Shown one piece after another: positions 9,455 through 22,232 of a DNA stretch of 64,000 nucleotides (within the stretch, counting starts at the first letter, position 1; the number at the start of each line of letters is the position of its first letter). The notes under the pieces are model-generated. The model was given only the letters and a program-made list of their open reading frames with translations. It was not told the DNA's origin and did no database searches. The stretch comes from Diogma glabrata (taxonomy: Eukaryota; Arthropoda; Insecta; Diptera; Cylindrotomidae): NCBI GenBank assembly GCA_963693315.1, contig OY856187.1:111391746-111455745 (forward strand), written 5' to 3'. Made by a program: the position numbers and the translations under genes.

Positions 9455-10881
9455 GACATGAACTCATCTGAGATAAAGTTAAACAATTATTATTGAAATT
9501 TACTATGGTTAAGAATAAAATTTTATGAAACAAATGTAAAAACAAATTTTTACATAAATCATTATGCTAAGCCTCAATTTTTTTATTTTAAAATCAACTG
9601 TCGCCATTTCAACCAAATTAATATAATAAAATCATGCAAATGTTTTGACTTTTACTTATAAATTATTGGCTTATATGATATATGTATAAAAAATAATTTC
9701 AGAACTAAAGAGATTTGGTTTTGTTCATCAAACAATAACACAATTTTCTTATATTTTAAAAATGAAAATGACGCATAGGAAAATCTAAACGATTTTGTTC
9801 GCCTGTTAGTAGTTGATTATCAGTTTATTCAACAAAAATTTAACACTTGTTTTTTGAAAACTGTTTTCCATGGTATGAAAAAATAATCGGTTTAGATTGT
9901 ATATATAAGATTATTCAAAACAACTGCTGGTTTTATAAAAAACACTCAAATTAATCTACAGCATACGCTTAAGCAAGCGGCAATACAAGCTTAGACAACT
10001 GTTAATATCTAAATTATCTTTATTAATTAACTACTAGAAAAAAATATATAAATACATAATGGAAAAAAACAAACAAATTAGTCAAAATAAACGGGTTAAA
10101 AGGAAAACCATTTTTATGCTCCGGAAATAATTAAAACCAGATGTTCCCTTTCCTTGCATCTAAATTATAAAAATAACCATTTTCACTAAGATGATTGACT
10201 AAATAAATATTGAAAAAAGAAAACTAAAATTATTAAAAATGAATTATCCCTTTCAAACTGTTATTGTTGGTATTGTTTCCTTTCCGAAAGATAATGATCA
10301 TCATTTTAATATTTTATTAATTTTTTGTTTATTTTGTTAAACGTTTGCCAGCATAATAATTAGAAATTATTTAATGGTTGAAGGGTCAATACTTTTATTT
10401 AATATGTTGACTTTTAATTTCTTGTCAAAGAATATTGGTTTTTGTTACACTTTTATAGTTTTAAGATTTTCATTTGAACGTGTACCACTAACATTCTATC
10501 GCATTAGTAGTCCTGCACCTGTACGATTACGAAGCGATTAACGATCAGATGGTATCGATGTAACTTGTAAGCCTGCTTTAATATTTATCTTCATTATTGA
10601 AACAATAAGGTTCAACAGGTTTTATCTTTGTTTTGTTTTTTGTCTTCATTGATTTTTTGAAAATGTTTGATTCGTTGCAGTCGATCAGAATAAATAAATT
10701 TCTATAAATGTTGGTATATATAAAAAGAAATTAAACTTCGATATTTATTAGCAACACATACTAGAAGTGTTGATAATTTATTTAACACATATAAAACTAA
10801 TCGATTAAATTATGTCTTCAAGTGAAAACTAAGACTTTTTAGAGACACAATACAGAGATACAATACACAAAACAAAAATTA
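9455..10881. other. A+T-rich interval without recognised features
   Basis: No long open frame, inverted repeat or RNA gene was seen. Short TATAAAAAG-like strings occur near 10720, but nothing downstream supports a promoter call. Confidence 0.5.
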
Positions 10882-11228
10882 TTATAAAAATCCAAAGATA
10901 CAATTGGTGATCTGGACGTCTGACGCAGAACCGGAGGTTTTCTGATCGACTTCATACTGAGCATACAAATCGTTTAGATGATATATAAAAATAAATGCAA
11001 GTCTTTTAAAAAAATTTCTGGCAATTTTCAAATTCAGGTAGTTTTGAATTTAAATTGTGATATAACAACTCTTTCAATATCAATTTTTTTATTTGCGTTG
11101 TAAAGGTATAAAACTGGCATAACTGGCATGTTTGGATCAAAGGATATAAGATTTCTGCAAATCAAACCATTCAAGGCTATTAATTTTTTTTGAAAAAGGT
11201 CTTCAGCTCTTGTATATGAAGATGGCAT
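10882..11228 (-). pseudogene. Unidentified coding relic with one frameshift
   Basis: On the minus strand a frame from 11228 reads SYTRAEDLFQKKLIALNGLI and then ISFDPNMPVMPVLYLYNANK, ending at 11034. A neighbouring frame continues with LNLKIARNFFKRLAFIFIYH and LNDLYAQYEVDQKTSGSASD to a TAA at 10884-10882. The two halves look like one damaged coding segment: both have balanced residue use, unlike random A+T-rich frames. The family is not recognised. The ATG at 11226-11228 may be chance. Confidence 0.3.
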
Positions 11229-11890
11229 AAAAAGACATTGCAGTTTACATGTCAGGCTATGACTAAATAGTCACCTCGCCCAAAAAAGTTAACAGAAAAC
11301 AAGTTGTTACGAAACTGATTTCCGTAAAAATTCATTTACCTAATCAACTTCTTATGTTTGAATCAACGCGCTCAATACAACTTATCCTCTTTTATTGATT
11401 ACTTTTTTCAACCTGTTTGATTTGCTATCTCATTTTGTATGCTCTTGGTGCAGATCACCGGTACAGATCTAATTTTATCGCAATAAAATCAAGAGAACAA
11501 TTCGTGACTATACTGGATATTGTAAGGTGTGCATTTTTTTCTGTTAAAAAAAGAATTCATAACCTATGTTGTGACGGTCCATATTTTTTTTTGGATAATA
11601 ATTTTGCCTTGCCTTAAATATTTGGAAATCTGGTTAAGTTAATAGTTGATTTTTGGTTAAGTTCATAGTAAAAAAATAATTTTTTTGTTCAATTATAATA
11701 ATGAAAAAAACAAAAAGAAAAACTTTCTTCGTTTGTATTGTGTGATAACTAGCAAAATTTACTTCTATGATTTTATAAGATTGATTAGAAAAAATTTGGT
11801 TGTTCTTTAACAGTATGTTTCTGTAGATAATATCTGCTGTCATACTGGCATACATCATAATCTATCTGCTGTCATACTGGCAGATAGCAG

Positions 11891-12031
11891 AGGGACTTCT
11901 TTTTCCGAGCTGGATACAAATGGAATCGTTTGCCGGAACCCATAGTCTTAGGTAGCTTCAATCCGCAGAGGTTTAAAGAAAGCGTTCATCAATACCTTGA
12001 AGCGCAAGTTGTTGTGGGACCTAGGTCTTAA
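11891..12031 (+). pseudogene. LINE C-terminal tail fragment
   Basis: A 46-residue frame reads FFFRAGYKWNRLPEP, then SFNPQRFKESVHQYLEAQ, to a TAA at 12029-12031. The 'R....WN.LP......F...FK..V..YL' pattern is the typical extreme C-terminus of jockey/CR1-type LINE proteins. Only this tail is present; no RT is seen upstream, as expected of a strongly 5'-truncated or deleted copy. Just before it, ATCTGCTGTCATACTGGCA is directly repeated (about 11833 and 11866). Confidence 0.65.
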
Positions 12032-12429
12032 AAGGTATTTGTGTCTTGTTGTGACACACATTCTAAACCCTATAACACAACACTTTTTATTTGAAAAAAA
12101 AAATTGGTTAAAATAAATTAAAAGACATTAGGAAAATCAAATAATTTTTCGTATGATCAGAAACTGTGAACAGCGAATTATAGTTGTGAATGGAAGGGTT
12201 TTCGTGGTGAATAAAAAAATGCATAGCTGATTGCTGATAGCATAATTTTTTTTTGTATACAAAAACTGTGTTTTTTTCGTGTACCTAAATTTTTGTTTAA
12301 ATACATTTATGGCAACAATTTCGAATAATAGTTCTTATATTTTTATGAAAAAGGTTGCCACACTGTGAAAAGTAAAACTTGTTGTCGCGTCGCCATCATC
12401 GTTTAAAGGTAAAACGGTTGATGAGTATT

Positions 12430-12947
12430 ATATTACTACCAAATTCAACTTTTGCGGCCTTAATGACCATTATATCGTTATTGTTATATCGTTAAATATA
12501 TTACCAAATCAAATTCAACAATTCCCGACAATAATCTTGGTAGTCCAATTCCATTTAATATATTTCTGACAAGTTGAACAAATGTCAATATTTATTTTTG
12601 TTGCATCATTTAATAGATTTCCAACAAATTCAACAATTGCCGACATTATTTTGGTTACAGCATTTAATATATTATCGACAACTTAAATAATTCCCGACAT
12701 TAATTTTATTATGTCTTTGAATATATTAACATCAAATTCAACATTTGCCGATATTAATTTTGTTACATCAGTGAATATATTTTTAACAAATTCAACAATT
12801 TTATTACATCTCTGCATATATATTTCTAACAAATTCAACAACTTCATGCATACGACTGTATTTTACTATATCAGTAAATATAATGCCAATAAATTCAACA
12901 ATTACCTGACATATTGCTTAATACTATTAATTGTTTTAATATATCAA
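12430..12947. repeat. Minisatellite of about 60-bp units
   Basis: Degenerate tandem units share the words AACAAATTCAACAATT, CCGACATTAATTTTG and TACATCATTTAATATAT. About eight units are discernible. Open frames within it are repeats of Asn/Thr/Phe codons and are not genes. The foldback at 12957 is inserted at its right edge. Confidence 0.75.
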
Positions 12948-12956
12948 TCGTATGTT
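12948..12956. repeat. 9-bp target-site duplication, left copy
   Basis: TCGTATGTT directly precedes the foldback terminus ATGTCACC and is repeated exactly at 15866-15874 after the other end. Confidence 0.85.
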
Positions 12957-15865
12957 ATGTCACCTAACTTAGCCCCGCCATTTTGAGAAAAATGAAAAAC
13001 AAAGATTGTGCTGTATTGTGCTACAGTTGTGCTGAATGTGCTACTCAGAAAGAACGCCATATCACCAATAAAAAAAGTAAAAAATAAAAAATTGAAAATG
13101 AAAAAATTGAAAAACAAAGGTTGTCCTATATTGTGCTCGAGTTGTGCTGGTTGTGTATTCAGAAGAAATTTCATATCCTAAACAGAAAAATTTTATATCA
13201 CTAAATCATTTTTTCGAGCATAAGTTAGACCCACCATTTTGGAGAACATGAAAAAGAAAGGTTGTGCTGTATTGTGGTAGAGTTGTGCTAATTGTGCTAC
13301 TTAAAAACAAATCCGTAGCACCAACAGAATAATTTAAAAACGCTAAAATGATTTTTCGAGTTGAAGCTAGTCCCGCCATTTTGAAAAAAATTAAAAGAAA
13401 AGATTGTGCTGTATTGTGCTGGTTGTGCTACTCAGAAATAATTCCATATTATCAGTGAAGAAACGTTGGCACGCTAAAACGACTTTTCGAGGCGAAGTTA
13501 GCCCCACCATTTTGAAAAAAATGAAAAGCAAAGGTTGTGCTGTATTATGCTCGAGTTGTGCTGGTAGTGCTACTTAGACAAAAATTTCGTAACCCTAACA
13601 GAAAATTTTTACGAAGTTAACATCATTTTTTTGAATAAAAGTTAGCCCTGTCATTTTGGAAAAAATGCAAAACAAAAGAAGTGCTATGTTGTGTTAAAGT
13701 TGTGCTGGTTGTACTACTCAAATAAACTATCGTACCACCAACGGAAGCATTTAAACACGCTAAAGCAATTTTTCGAATAAAAATTAGACCGCCATTTTGC
13801 AAAAAACAAAAAAAAGGTTATGCTGCATTGTGCTGGATGTGCTCCTCAAAAAGAATCCCATATCAACAATGAATAGAAGTTGGCACGCTGAAACAATTTT
13901 TCGAGCAGAAGGATATCTTCGATGACTTAGAGCAGAAAGCTTTCGTGCAGAAGCTAAAGCAGAAGTTAGTCCAACCATTTTGAAAAAAAGCAAAGCAAAG
14001 ATTGTTCTGTATTGTGCTTTAGTGGTGCTGGTTGCGCTACTCAGAAAGAATTGCATATAATCAATGAATAAAAGTTGGCAGACTAAACCGGTTTTTCGAG
14101 TAGACGTTAGCCCGCCATTTAAAAAAAAAAATAAAAAACAAAGGTTGTGCTGTATTGTGCTTGAGTTGTGCTGGTTGTGCTACTCAGACAAAAAGGAGTG
14201 CTGTATTGTGTTAATATTGCGCTACTCAAAAACAAATTCGTCCCACCAACGGAAAAATTTGAACACGTTAAAACGAGTTTTGGCGTAGAAGTTAGCCCCG
14301 CCATTTTACAAAAAATAAAAAAAGAAGGTTGTGCTGTATTGTACCATAGTGGTGCTAGATGTGCTACTCAGGTGGAATTCCATATCAGAAACGAATAAAA
14401 GATGGTGTGCTAATAATAGTTTTCGAGCAGAAGACTATAAGCACAGGTTAGCCCCGTCATTTTGCAAAAACTGGAAAGCAAACGTTGTCCTTTATTGCTC
14501 TAGGTTTGTGGTGGGTGTTCTACTAAAAAAAATTCCATACTACCAATGCTAAAATTTGGCACGCTAAAACCATTTTTCATTCCATTGTAGTTAGCCCCGT
14601 CGTTTTCGGAAAAATGAGAAACAAAAGTCTTGTAGGTAGTGATATGAAATTTTTTTGAGCTGGCGGCTTAGAAGGAGATTCCTACAAGAAAAAAATATGC
14701 TAGCGTAAAAATATTTTCCATTTGTTATATATAGTCTCATGTTAAGCAGCCAGCTCAAAAAAATTTCATATCACTACCTACAAAACTTTTGTTTTTCATT
14801 TTCCCGCAAAACGACGGGGCTAACTTCAGCTCGAAAAATCGGTTGAGCGTACCAAATTTTTTGCATTGGTAGCATGGAATTCTTTTTGAGTAGCACCAGC
14901 ACAACCCTAGAGCAATACAGGACAACCTTTGCTTTTCAGTTTTTGCAAAAGGTTTTAGCGTGCCAACTTTTATTCATTGTTGTTATGGGATTCCTTTTGA
15001 GGAGCACATCCAGCACAACTGTAGCACAATACAGCAAAACCTTTCCTCTTTGTTTTTTGCAAAATGGCGGGGCTAACATTTATTCGAAAAATTGCTTTAG
15101 CGTGTTTAAATGCTTCCGTTGGTGGTACGATATTTTATTTGAGTAGCACAACCAGCAAAACCTTAACACAATATAGCACATCTTTCGTTTCTCAATTTTT
15201 CCAAAATGGCGGGGCTAACTTTTATTCGAAAAAATGATGTTAACTTTGTAAAAATTTTCTGTTATGGTTACGAAATTTTTGTCTAAGTACCACAATCAGC
15301 ACAACTCGAGCACAATACAGCACAGCCTTTGATTTGGCGGGGCTAACTTCTGCTCGAAAAGTCGTTTTAGCGTGCCAATTTCTTTTCATTGATAATATGG
15401 AATTATTTGTGAGTAGCACAACCAGCACAATCCTATAACACAATACAGCACAACCATTGCTTCGAGGCAACCATCGAGAAATTGCTTTAGCATGTTCAAA
15501 TTATTCTGTTGGTGGTACGAATTGTTTTTGAGTAGTTTCTTTTTCATTTTCTCCAAAATGGCGGGCCAACTTTTACTCGAAAAAACGATTTTAGGGATAT
15601 AAAATTGTTTCTATTAAGGATATGAAACTTTTTTCTGAGTAGCACAACCAGTACAACTGGACCACAATACAGGACAACCTTTTTTTCAATTTTTCAAAAC
15701 GACGGGGCTAACTTCTGTTCGAAAAACCGTTTCAGCGTGCCAGCTTTTTTTCATTGGTGATATGGCATTCTTTCTGAGTTTCACATCCAGCACAACTGTA
15801 GCACAATACAGCACAATCTTTGTTTTTCATTTTTCTCAAAATGGCGGGGCTAAGTTAGGTGACAT
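12957..15865. mobile_element. Foldback transposon with tandem-repeat arms (FB/MULE-like)
   Basis: A complete 2909-bp element. The termini ATGTCACCTAACTTAGCCCC and their reverse complement are perfect, and the match continues for about 75 bases. Each arm is a degenerate tandem array with a period of about 130-180 bp, built around TTAGCCCCGCCATTTTG and GTTGTGCTGTATTGTGCT. There are roughly eleven units in the left arm (to about 14640) and seven or eight in the right arm (from about 14740) in inverse order. The arms meet in a central hairpin around GTAGGTAGTGATATGAAATT with a loop near 60 bases. No transposase is encoded. A 9-bp target duplication flanks it. Long inverted repeats made of tandem repeats plus a 9-bp duplication match Drosophila FB elements, which belong to the Mutator (MULE) superfamily; that assignment is inference. 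Confidence 0.88.
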
Positions 15866-15874
15866 TCGTATGTT
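15866..15874. repeat. 9-bp target-site duplication, right copy
   Basis: TCGTATGTT follows the right terminus GGTGACAT exactly and matches 12948-12956. Confidence 0.85.
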
Positions 15875-18360
15875 TGAATTGTTGAAGATGATCTGTTGAT
15901 TAAGTCTTTGTAGGAACAACGATTTGGATCCGGAACAATGATGGAGTGAGTGAACCATTTATTTAAACGTTTAAATGTAGTATAATTGTAGTAGTAGTGA
16001 TGTTGATGTGATGCTCTTGGTTTCTTCGATCTTTGTGGTCGTCAGAATCTCTGCCTCTTTGTTTTGCTTATTTAATTCCGTTTACATAGTCTCTTTTGCG
16101 TACATAGTGGATTATTTGTACTGAACTTAAAGATTTTACTGTTTGAACACACATCCCTGAAGCTCGTCTGATCACAACTCTGTCAGGCACGCAGTCCTCC
16201 GATTGTCTCTACTTGTTAATTGGTTCGCTTGTTTAGATAATTTTAATATAAATCGAATATCACTGTAATTTCATAAAACATATGCATATTATATGAGCAA
16301 ATGTAGGCATATATTGAAAACAATTTTTTCTCCATTTGCGTAATAAAGTGGAATGTATTATTCATTTTCCACAAATTTCTAATTTTCAATGTACGTCAGT
16401 ATTCCTTTATAACCACATTTGCTGGATAACAAAGAAAAACATTTCTGTTAAAATTTGAATTTTCTAGGAAAACAAAACATTTTGTTTTGGAATAAATTTA
16501 AATTTTTTCGTTGTTTTACCATGTTTTGTTGTGATTTTATTACTTTTATAAAAGAAATAACAAAAAGCTTTAATGACATTGATAATTGTATAACAAAAAT
16601 AAAATCTTAACAAAAAGTTCTATTTGAATTTTTATACTCTCTGGAGATGCATTATGTATTAAATAATATTTCATGATACCAGGACAACTTTTTTTATATA
16701 GAAAATTTTCTTTATCGTATCATTAAATATTCACGAGGAAAAACTTTAATTTTATATGGGAAACTTTTTGCTGCTCTATTCACATACATACATTAGGGAT
16801 CGAATGAGTTACTTTACATTCATTGTTATAAGGTTATATTTTATTGAAAATTAGATGAACAAAGGTAAAAAGTCATTTATTCTCATAAATCAATGCCAAT
16901 ACAGAATTTTAGAGTAACTCTATTATATATACATTTTTTAGCCAAATAAATATATTACGTACATGAATGTGAACATGAAAAGAGAACCACCCAATGTTTG
17001 CATTCAAATTGAAATTAATTCATATTTATAAATACTGTTAACAAATTAAATTAATTTGTTATTATAATAAATTTTCTTGGAGTAGAATTTTAAAACATTG
17101 AGTATTTGTTAACTTAATGAGTACCAGGTGCCTTAAAAATGTCAACTACTTAAATGTCAACTAAGAACTGTTCTAGCGTAAGAGAACATTTTTAGAACCC
17201 TAATCTGAATAAATTATTTGCTGCAACCAACATAAAGTTTTATCATCTAACTTTAACTCAACCAAATTAAATTTTTCATCTCCTTTTTAAATCTCTTTAA
17301 ATTCTATTATATTACATTTTATGTTAATTTTCAGCACTAAATAATCAACAATTTAGAGTAAATAAAATTTAATTTTGTTGAAAATCTTTATAATAAATTA
17401 AAACGTATAAAAGTAGTCATGACAAGAAGGAAAAACTTATTGTTTTCTATGTAATAATTTTGAACAAATAAAACACAAAAAAGCTTTATGTGGTTGAAAA
17501 TGAGGCTGGCGACATTGTTACATGTTAATAAATAATTTACCATACCACCCACAATTTTAATTTATAGAACTACATGTACCTCGTGGTTTCAATAATAATT
17601 TCTGTTTTTACAATGCGTTTTCACTTCCGTTTTCTTATTTTGCTTCTATATGTTTTTCACTCGGCCCCTACAATATAACAAATAATGGTCCGGAAAATTG
17701 ATGTATGTAAAAATCAAGTGGGCGGAAATGTATGATAAAATTTTCCTGTTGCCTATGTCGTTGAAAAGAAAATAGTATGGAAATTTATTTATGTTAATTT
17801 TTGTTTGAATACAAAATAAAATAAAAAGTTTTGTTGGCAAACTATAGAGCAAAGAAGAATCCATAATTTGTAGTTGTATTGTCCTCGGCAATTAATAATT
17901 GGTTGTTTTTTGGAACAAACATTTTTACTTTAATTTTTAAATTTAAATTATGGTGATGGTTAATACCTTAACCATAGTTTTGTTGTAATAGTTGCTCAAC
18001 TGCAAGTTTGTTTATGTTTATTAAGGGGCTGTGAAAGAAAATGATAACGAAATGTCGCAAGAAAGTCACACACACATCTGCATTTAGTGGTGAAAATGTG
18101 CTTGCAGTGGTGATACTTGATATCTTGAGACTAATTTAGATTGATTCAGCTGAGTTCAACAAAATAATAGTGCTTGGCAGGTTTGTTAAACACGACCCTC
18201 TGAATTCTATCATTATGAACGAGAGATACACGAATCAAGTATTGCTGTCATATTGCAATCACCTTGAATTCGTACAATACGGTCCAGAATAGAACAAAAA
18301 CTTATTATCAGAGACAGAAATCTAAGTTTTTTATGCTTAATATGGTATATTCCATGCTGA
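15875..18360. other. A+T-rich interval without recognised features
   Basis: About 2.5 kb with no convincing coding frame or long inverted repeat. A less A+T-rich part at 15980-16220 (CTCTTGGTTTCTTCGATC through GTCAGGCACGCAGTCC) could be a retrotransposon terminal or untranslated region, but no matching second copy lies in the window. Confidence 0.45.
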
Positions 18361-18397
18361 AAATATGGAGGGGCTGAAATCTCAAGCTCTGAGATAT

Positions 18398-18413
18398 CAA
18401 GACTTCGGTCTTG
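18398..18413 (+). other. UUCG-loop hairpin near the start of repeat A copy 2
   Basis: CAAGAC-TTCG-GTCTTG is identical to the hairpin in copy 1, although neighbouring bases differ between the copies. Confidence 0.6.
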
Positions 18414-19547
18414 GTTAAGGATTTTGATATAGTTTTCGGCATAAAACTTTTATGAGGACATGGTTTTTAGTTTTGGGCGGCGATGTTTATCAAACAAAAC
18501 TTTTTGTTAAAGTACATTTATTTTTATCTCTGTTTTGAAATTTATTACAAAACTAACACGAAATATCAAATACGTTGTCGGAAAATTATAACAGATCATA
18601 AAATAACATAATTTAGTGAATAGGTTATACAATCAGCAAACTACTCAAAAACTTCTCCATTTAGCGTCGAGAAAATATTTCAAAATCACAAATTCATATT
18701 TCTTTCACAATTCCAAAAATATTGTAAAAATTAAATAAAATCAAAAATTCAAACTTTTTTCAAACAAAATTCTAAAAATATTTCAAAAATTGTAACAAAA
18801 TCAAAAATTAAAACTTTTTTCAAAAATTCTAAAAATATTGCATAAATTGTAACAAAACAAAAATTGTAACATTTTCCAAAATTATAAAAATTATAATAAA
18901 ACCAAAAATTTAAAATTTTTCAAATATCTAAAAATATTTCAAAAATTCTTACAAAATCGAAAATTGAAACTCTTTCAAAATTCCAAAAATATTTCAAAAA
19001 CTATAACAAATTCAAAAATTTCCATTTTCAATTATATTTACGTAAGCAAACAGCTAAATTTTTTTTTGCCAAAAAATTATCTAAAAAAATAAAAGAAATC
19101 ATTTTTTGACACACTTGACAATATTTTTTTGACATACTTATAATGCAATAAAATTCTCAATTTCATGTTCATTATACATTTCATTTCATACAAATAACTA
19201 ATTTTATTTTTTCTAAAAAATAAATGAAAATCATTCTTTTGACACACCTGACATTATTTTTTTGACTAACTTTTAATTCTCAATAATAATAATAAAATTT
19301 CTTGTCGTACAAATAATTAATTTTATTTTTTTCCAAAAAATTGGGTAAAAAAATAAATAAAAATCATTCTTTTGACACACTTGACAACATTTTTTTGACA
19401 AACTTATAATGTCATAATTCTCAATAATAATAATAACATTTCATTTCAAACAAATAATTAATTTTATTTTTTTCCAAAAAATTGGGTAAAAGAATAAATA
19501 AAAATATTTCTTTTGACACACCTGACAATATTTTTTTGACAATCTTA

Positions 19548-19641
19548 GCCGTGTTCGATTTGACTGAAGCAACTGAATCAACTGAAAAATTAAATGCAAT
19601 TGTTGTTGTTTTTTCAGTTGTTTCAGTCAAATCGAACGCAT
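19548..19641. mobile_element. Tiny inverted-repeat insertion within repeat A copy 2
   Basis: GTGTTCGATTTGACTGAAGC and the inverse TTTCAGTCAAATCGAACGC bound about 90 bases placed between AATCTTA and CTTATAATGCC. The uninterrupted repeat unit reads AAACTTATAATGCC elsewhere, so this is a clean insertion with a possible CTTA or TCTTA duplication. It has a MITE-like structure; the class is unknown. Confidence 0.7.
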
Positions 19642-20092
19642 CTCTTATAATGCCATAATTCTCAATAATAATAATAAAATTTCATGTCAAACAAATAATT
19701 AATTACATTTTTTTCCAAAAAATTGGGTAAAAAATAAATAAAAATTTTTCTTTTGACACACCTGACAACATTTTTTTGAGAAACTTATAATTCAGTAATT
19801 CAGTTTTTGATCTCACATACCAATCCCGACCATTCAGATTCCTCCACATTCTTTGTTCCTACTCATTATCACTTAAAATGGACGTTTTTTATGCAAAAAA
19901 TATGCAAATTTCCTAGTTTTGACACACTTGACGATTTTTTGACACACTTTCGGGACAACTATCGAATACATCGTCCTTTTGGCTCTTACCATTGAGTATA
20001 CCTATTTTTAGAAATAAAAATTTTTAAAATCCCTGCAGCCGTTTTCTAGATCTCGTCGGTTATGACGGACGGCCGGCCGGAAAAAAATTGCC

Positions 20093-20206
20093 AAAATAGA
20101 CGATGTAGAAAAATTTTATCGCCAAATTTTTAAATCTAATGAAGACCAAGATTTCGAGCTAAATAATTTCAACGATTTGAACGAGAAAGATCAGTTTTGT
20201 AGTTGA
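20093..20206 (+). pseudogene. Short coding-like relic
   Basis: A frame without ATG reads KIDDVEKFYRQIFKSNEDQD, then FELNNFNDLNEKDQFCS and a TGA at 20204-20206. Acidic and polar residues are balanced, unlike neighbouring A+T-rich frames. It lies between the inverted repeat A copies 2 and 3. It is probably a fragment of a mobile-element protein; the family is not recognised. Confidence 0.25.
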
Positions 20207-20635
20207 ATGCCCCCTATCTCGACGTTACTATACGCGTGACGCGGTATGTCCTGTTTTGAAAATAAAAAGTTTTAATAATTTTAATAATGGCTAATATATG
20301 TTCGGAGTGGTAAAACTAGAACCAAGGTTATAGACTTGCACCTTTTTTGCAAATCCAAACACGCGTGATAAAAATTATTTAATGACCAAAAATAAAATTC
20401 AACGAATTCACTGCGGTCAATCAAAGACGGAGGCAATTCCAGAAAATGTTTTGACTGATTTTGTCGGTTAAGAATCCTTTATTTTATCTCTTAGTTGTGC
20501 CTATTTTGCTTTGAAAAAAATTTGGAGCGTGCATTCCAAAACTCTAAACCTTTGTCAAATGGAAGGCGTTTAATTTTACCTATTAAGTTAAACATTAAGT
20601 TCATGTTACCATGAATCAAACTCGACAAGTCAGAG
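20207..20635. other. Spacer between inverted repeat A copies
   Basis: This spacer is richer in G+C than its flanks (CTCGACGTTACTATACGCGTGACG near 20220) but has no open frame of note. It would form the loop of a hairpin made by copies 2 and 3. Confidence 0.4.
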
Positions 20636-22232
20636 CCTAAGCATTACATTCATGAGCCAAAAGTGATATTCTTACCCCCACTTTTTTGGCATTTCTTGAC
20701 GTTTATGGACCTACTGATTCTAAAAAAGCAAAAAAAAATGTATGTCTGTCTGTTGGCCGGCCGACCGTCCGTCATTACCTACGCTGCAGGGAAAACCGCT
20801 GGAGGGATTTCAAAATTTTTTTTTAAACATAGATATACTCAAGAGACAGGTCCGAAAGGACGTATGTCAAAAGTATGTCAAAAACAGCAAATTTTCATAT
20901 TTTTGGCTTAAAAAACGTTAATTTTAAGTGATTACGAGTAGGAACATTAAATTTGGAAAAATCTTGATGGTAGGGATTGGTATGTGAGATTAAAAACTAG
21001 ATTATTGCATTATAAGTCTGTCAAAAAAATTGTTGTCAAGTGTGTCAAAAGAAAGACTTTTATTTATTTTTTTACCCAATTTTTGGAAAAAATAACATTA
21101 ATTATTTGTTTGAAATGAAATTTTATTATTATTATTGAGAATTATGGCATTATAAGTTTGTCAAAAAAATGTTGTGAAGTGTGTCAAAAGAATGATTTTT
21201 ATTTATTTTTTTACCCAATATTCTGGAAAAAAATAAAATTGATTAGTTGTTTGAAATGAAATTTTATTATTATTATTGAGAATTATGGCATTATCAGTTT
21301 GTCAAAAAAATGTTGTCAAGTGTGTCAAAAGAAAGATTTTTATTAATTTTTTACCCAATTTTTTGGAAAAAATAAAATAAATTATTTGTTTGAAATGAAA
21401 TTTTATTATTATTATTGATAATTATGGCATTATAAGTTTGTCAAAATAATAATGTCAAGTGTGTCAAAAAATGATTTCATTTATTTTTTTTAGCCAATTT
21501 TTTGGGAAAAAAATGTACCTGTTTTAATGACGTATATGTAATTGCAAATAAAATTGGACATGGAAATTTTTGAATTTGTTAAAGTTTTTGAAATATTTTT
21601 GGAATTTTGAAAAAAGTTTGTATTTTGATTTTGTAATAATTTTTGCAATATTTTTAGAATTGGGATAAGTTTTAATTTTTGATTTTGTAAGAATTTTCGT
21701 AATAGTTTTAGAATTTTGAAAAATTTTTAAATTTTTGATTTTATTATAATTTTTAGAATTATGAAAAAAGTTTCAATTTTTGATTTTGTAATGATTTTTG
21801 CAATATTTTTAGAATTTTGGAAAAGTTTGAATTTTCAAGAATTTTTGGAATATTATTGGAATTCAGAAAAAGTTTAAATATTTGATTTTATTCTAGTTTT
21901 TGGAATATTTTTGGAATATTTTTGGAATTTTGAAAACAGTTTGATTTTATTTAATTTAACAATATTTTTGGAATTTTGAAAGAAATATGAATTTGTTATT
22001 TTGTAATATTTTCTCGAAACGCTAAATGGAGAGGTTTTTGAGCAGTTTGCTGTGTGTATTATCTTTTAAATAAATTATGTTAATTTATCATCTGTTATAA
22101 TTTTCCGGCATCGTATTGATATTTCGTGTTAGTTGCTTAATAAATTTCAAAACAGATAAAAAAGTAATTGTACTTTAACAAAGAGTTATGTTTGATATAC
22201 ATCGCTGCCCAAAACTAAAAACCATGTCCTCA
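20636..22232 (-). repeat. Dispersed repeat family A, copy 3 (inverted)
   Basis: On the plus strand it reads as the reverse complement of the other copies: first CCTAAGCATTACATTCATGA (the 3' end), the GGCCGGCCGACCG block, the ~130-bp tandem zone (about 21000-21480) and the irregular zone. It ends at ACCATGTCCTCATAAAA, lacking the terminal hairpin zone. It joins copy 4 head to head at 22232/22233. Blocks such as ACCTGTTTTAATGACGTA are shared best with copy 4, so copies 3 and 4 are closer to each other than to copies 1 and 2. Confidence 0.82.

Larger units (their letters stand above)
18361..20082 (+). repeat. Dispersed repeat family A, copy 2
   Basis: It starts AAATATGGAGGGGCTGAAAT and follows copy 1 through the hairpin zone, the CAAAATTCTAAAAATATT zone and the ~130-bp tandem zone (about 19090-19790), ending at GACGGACGGCCGGCCGG. 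It carries a small inverted-repeat insertion at 19548-19641. A tail-to-tail partner, copy 3, begins 550 bases further on the opposite strand, so the two could form a long hairpin. There is no coding content. Confidence 0.82.

Noticed and set aside
12711..12986. 91-codon frame crossing 12957
   Set aside because: It runs through minisatellite units and across the foldback insertion boundary.
13784..15470. Several frames of 60-90 codons with 'LSSTTSTTQAQYSTT'-type sequence
   Set aside because: They recur with the tandem period of the foldback element in several frames and both strands.
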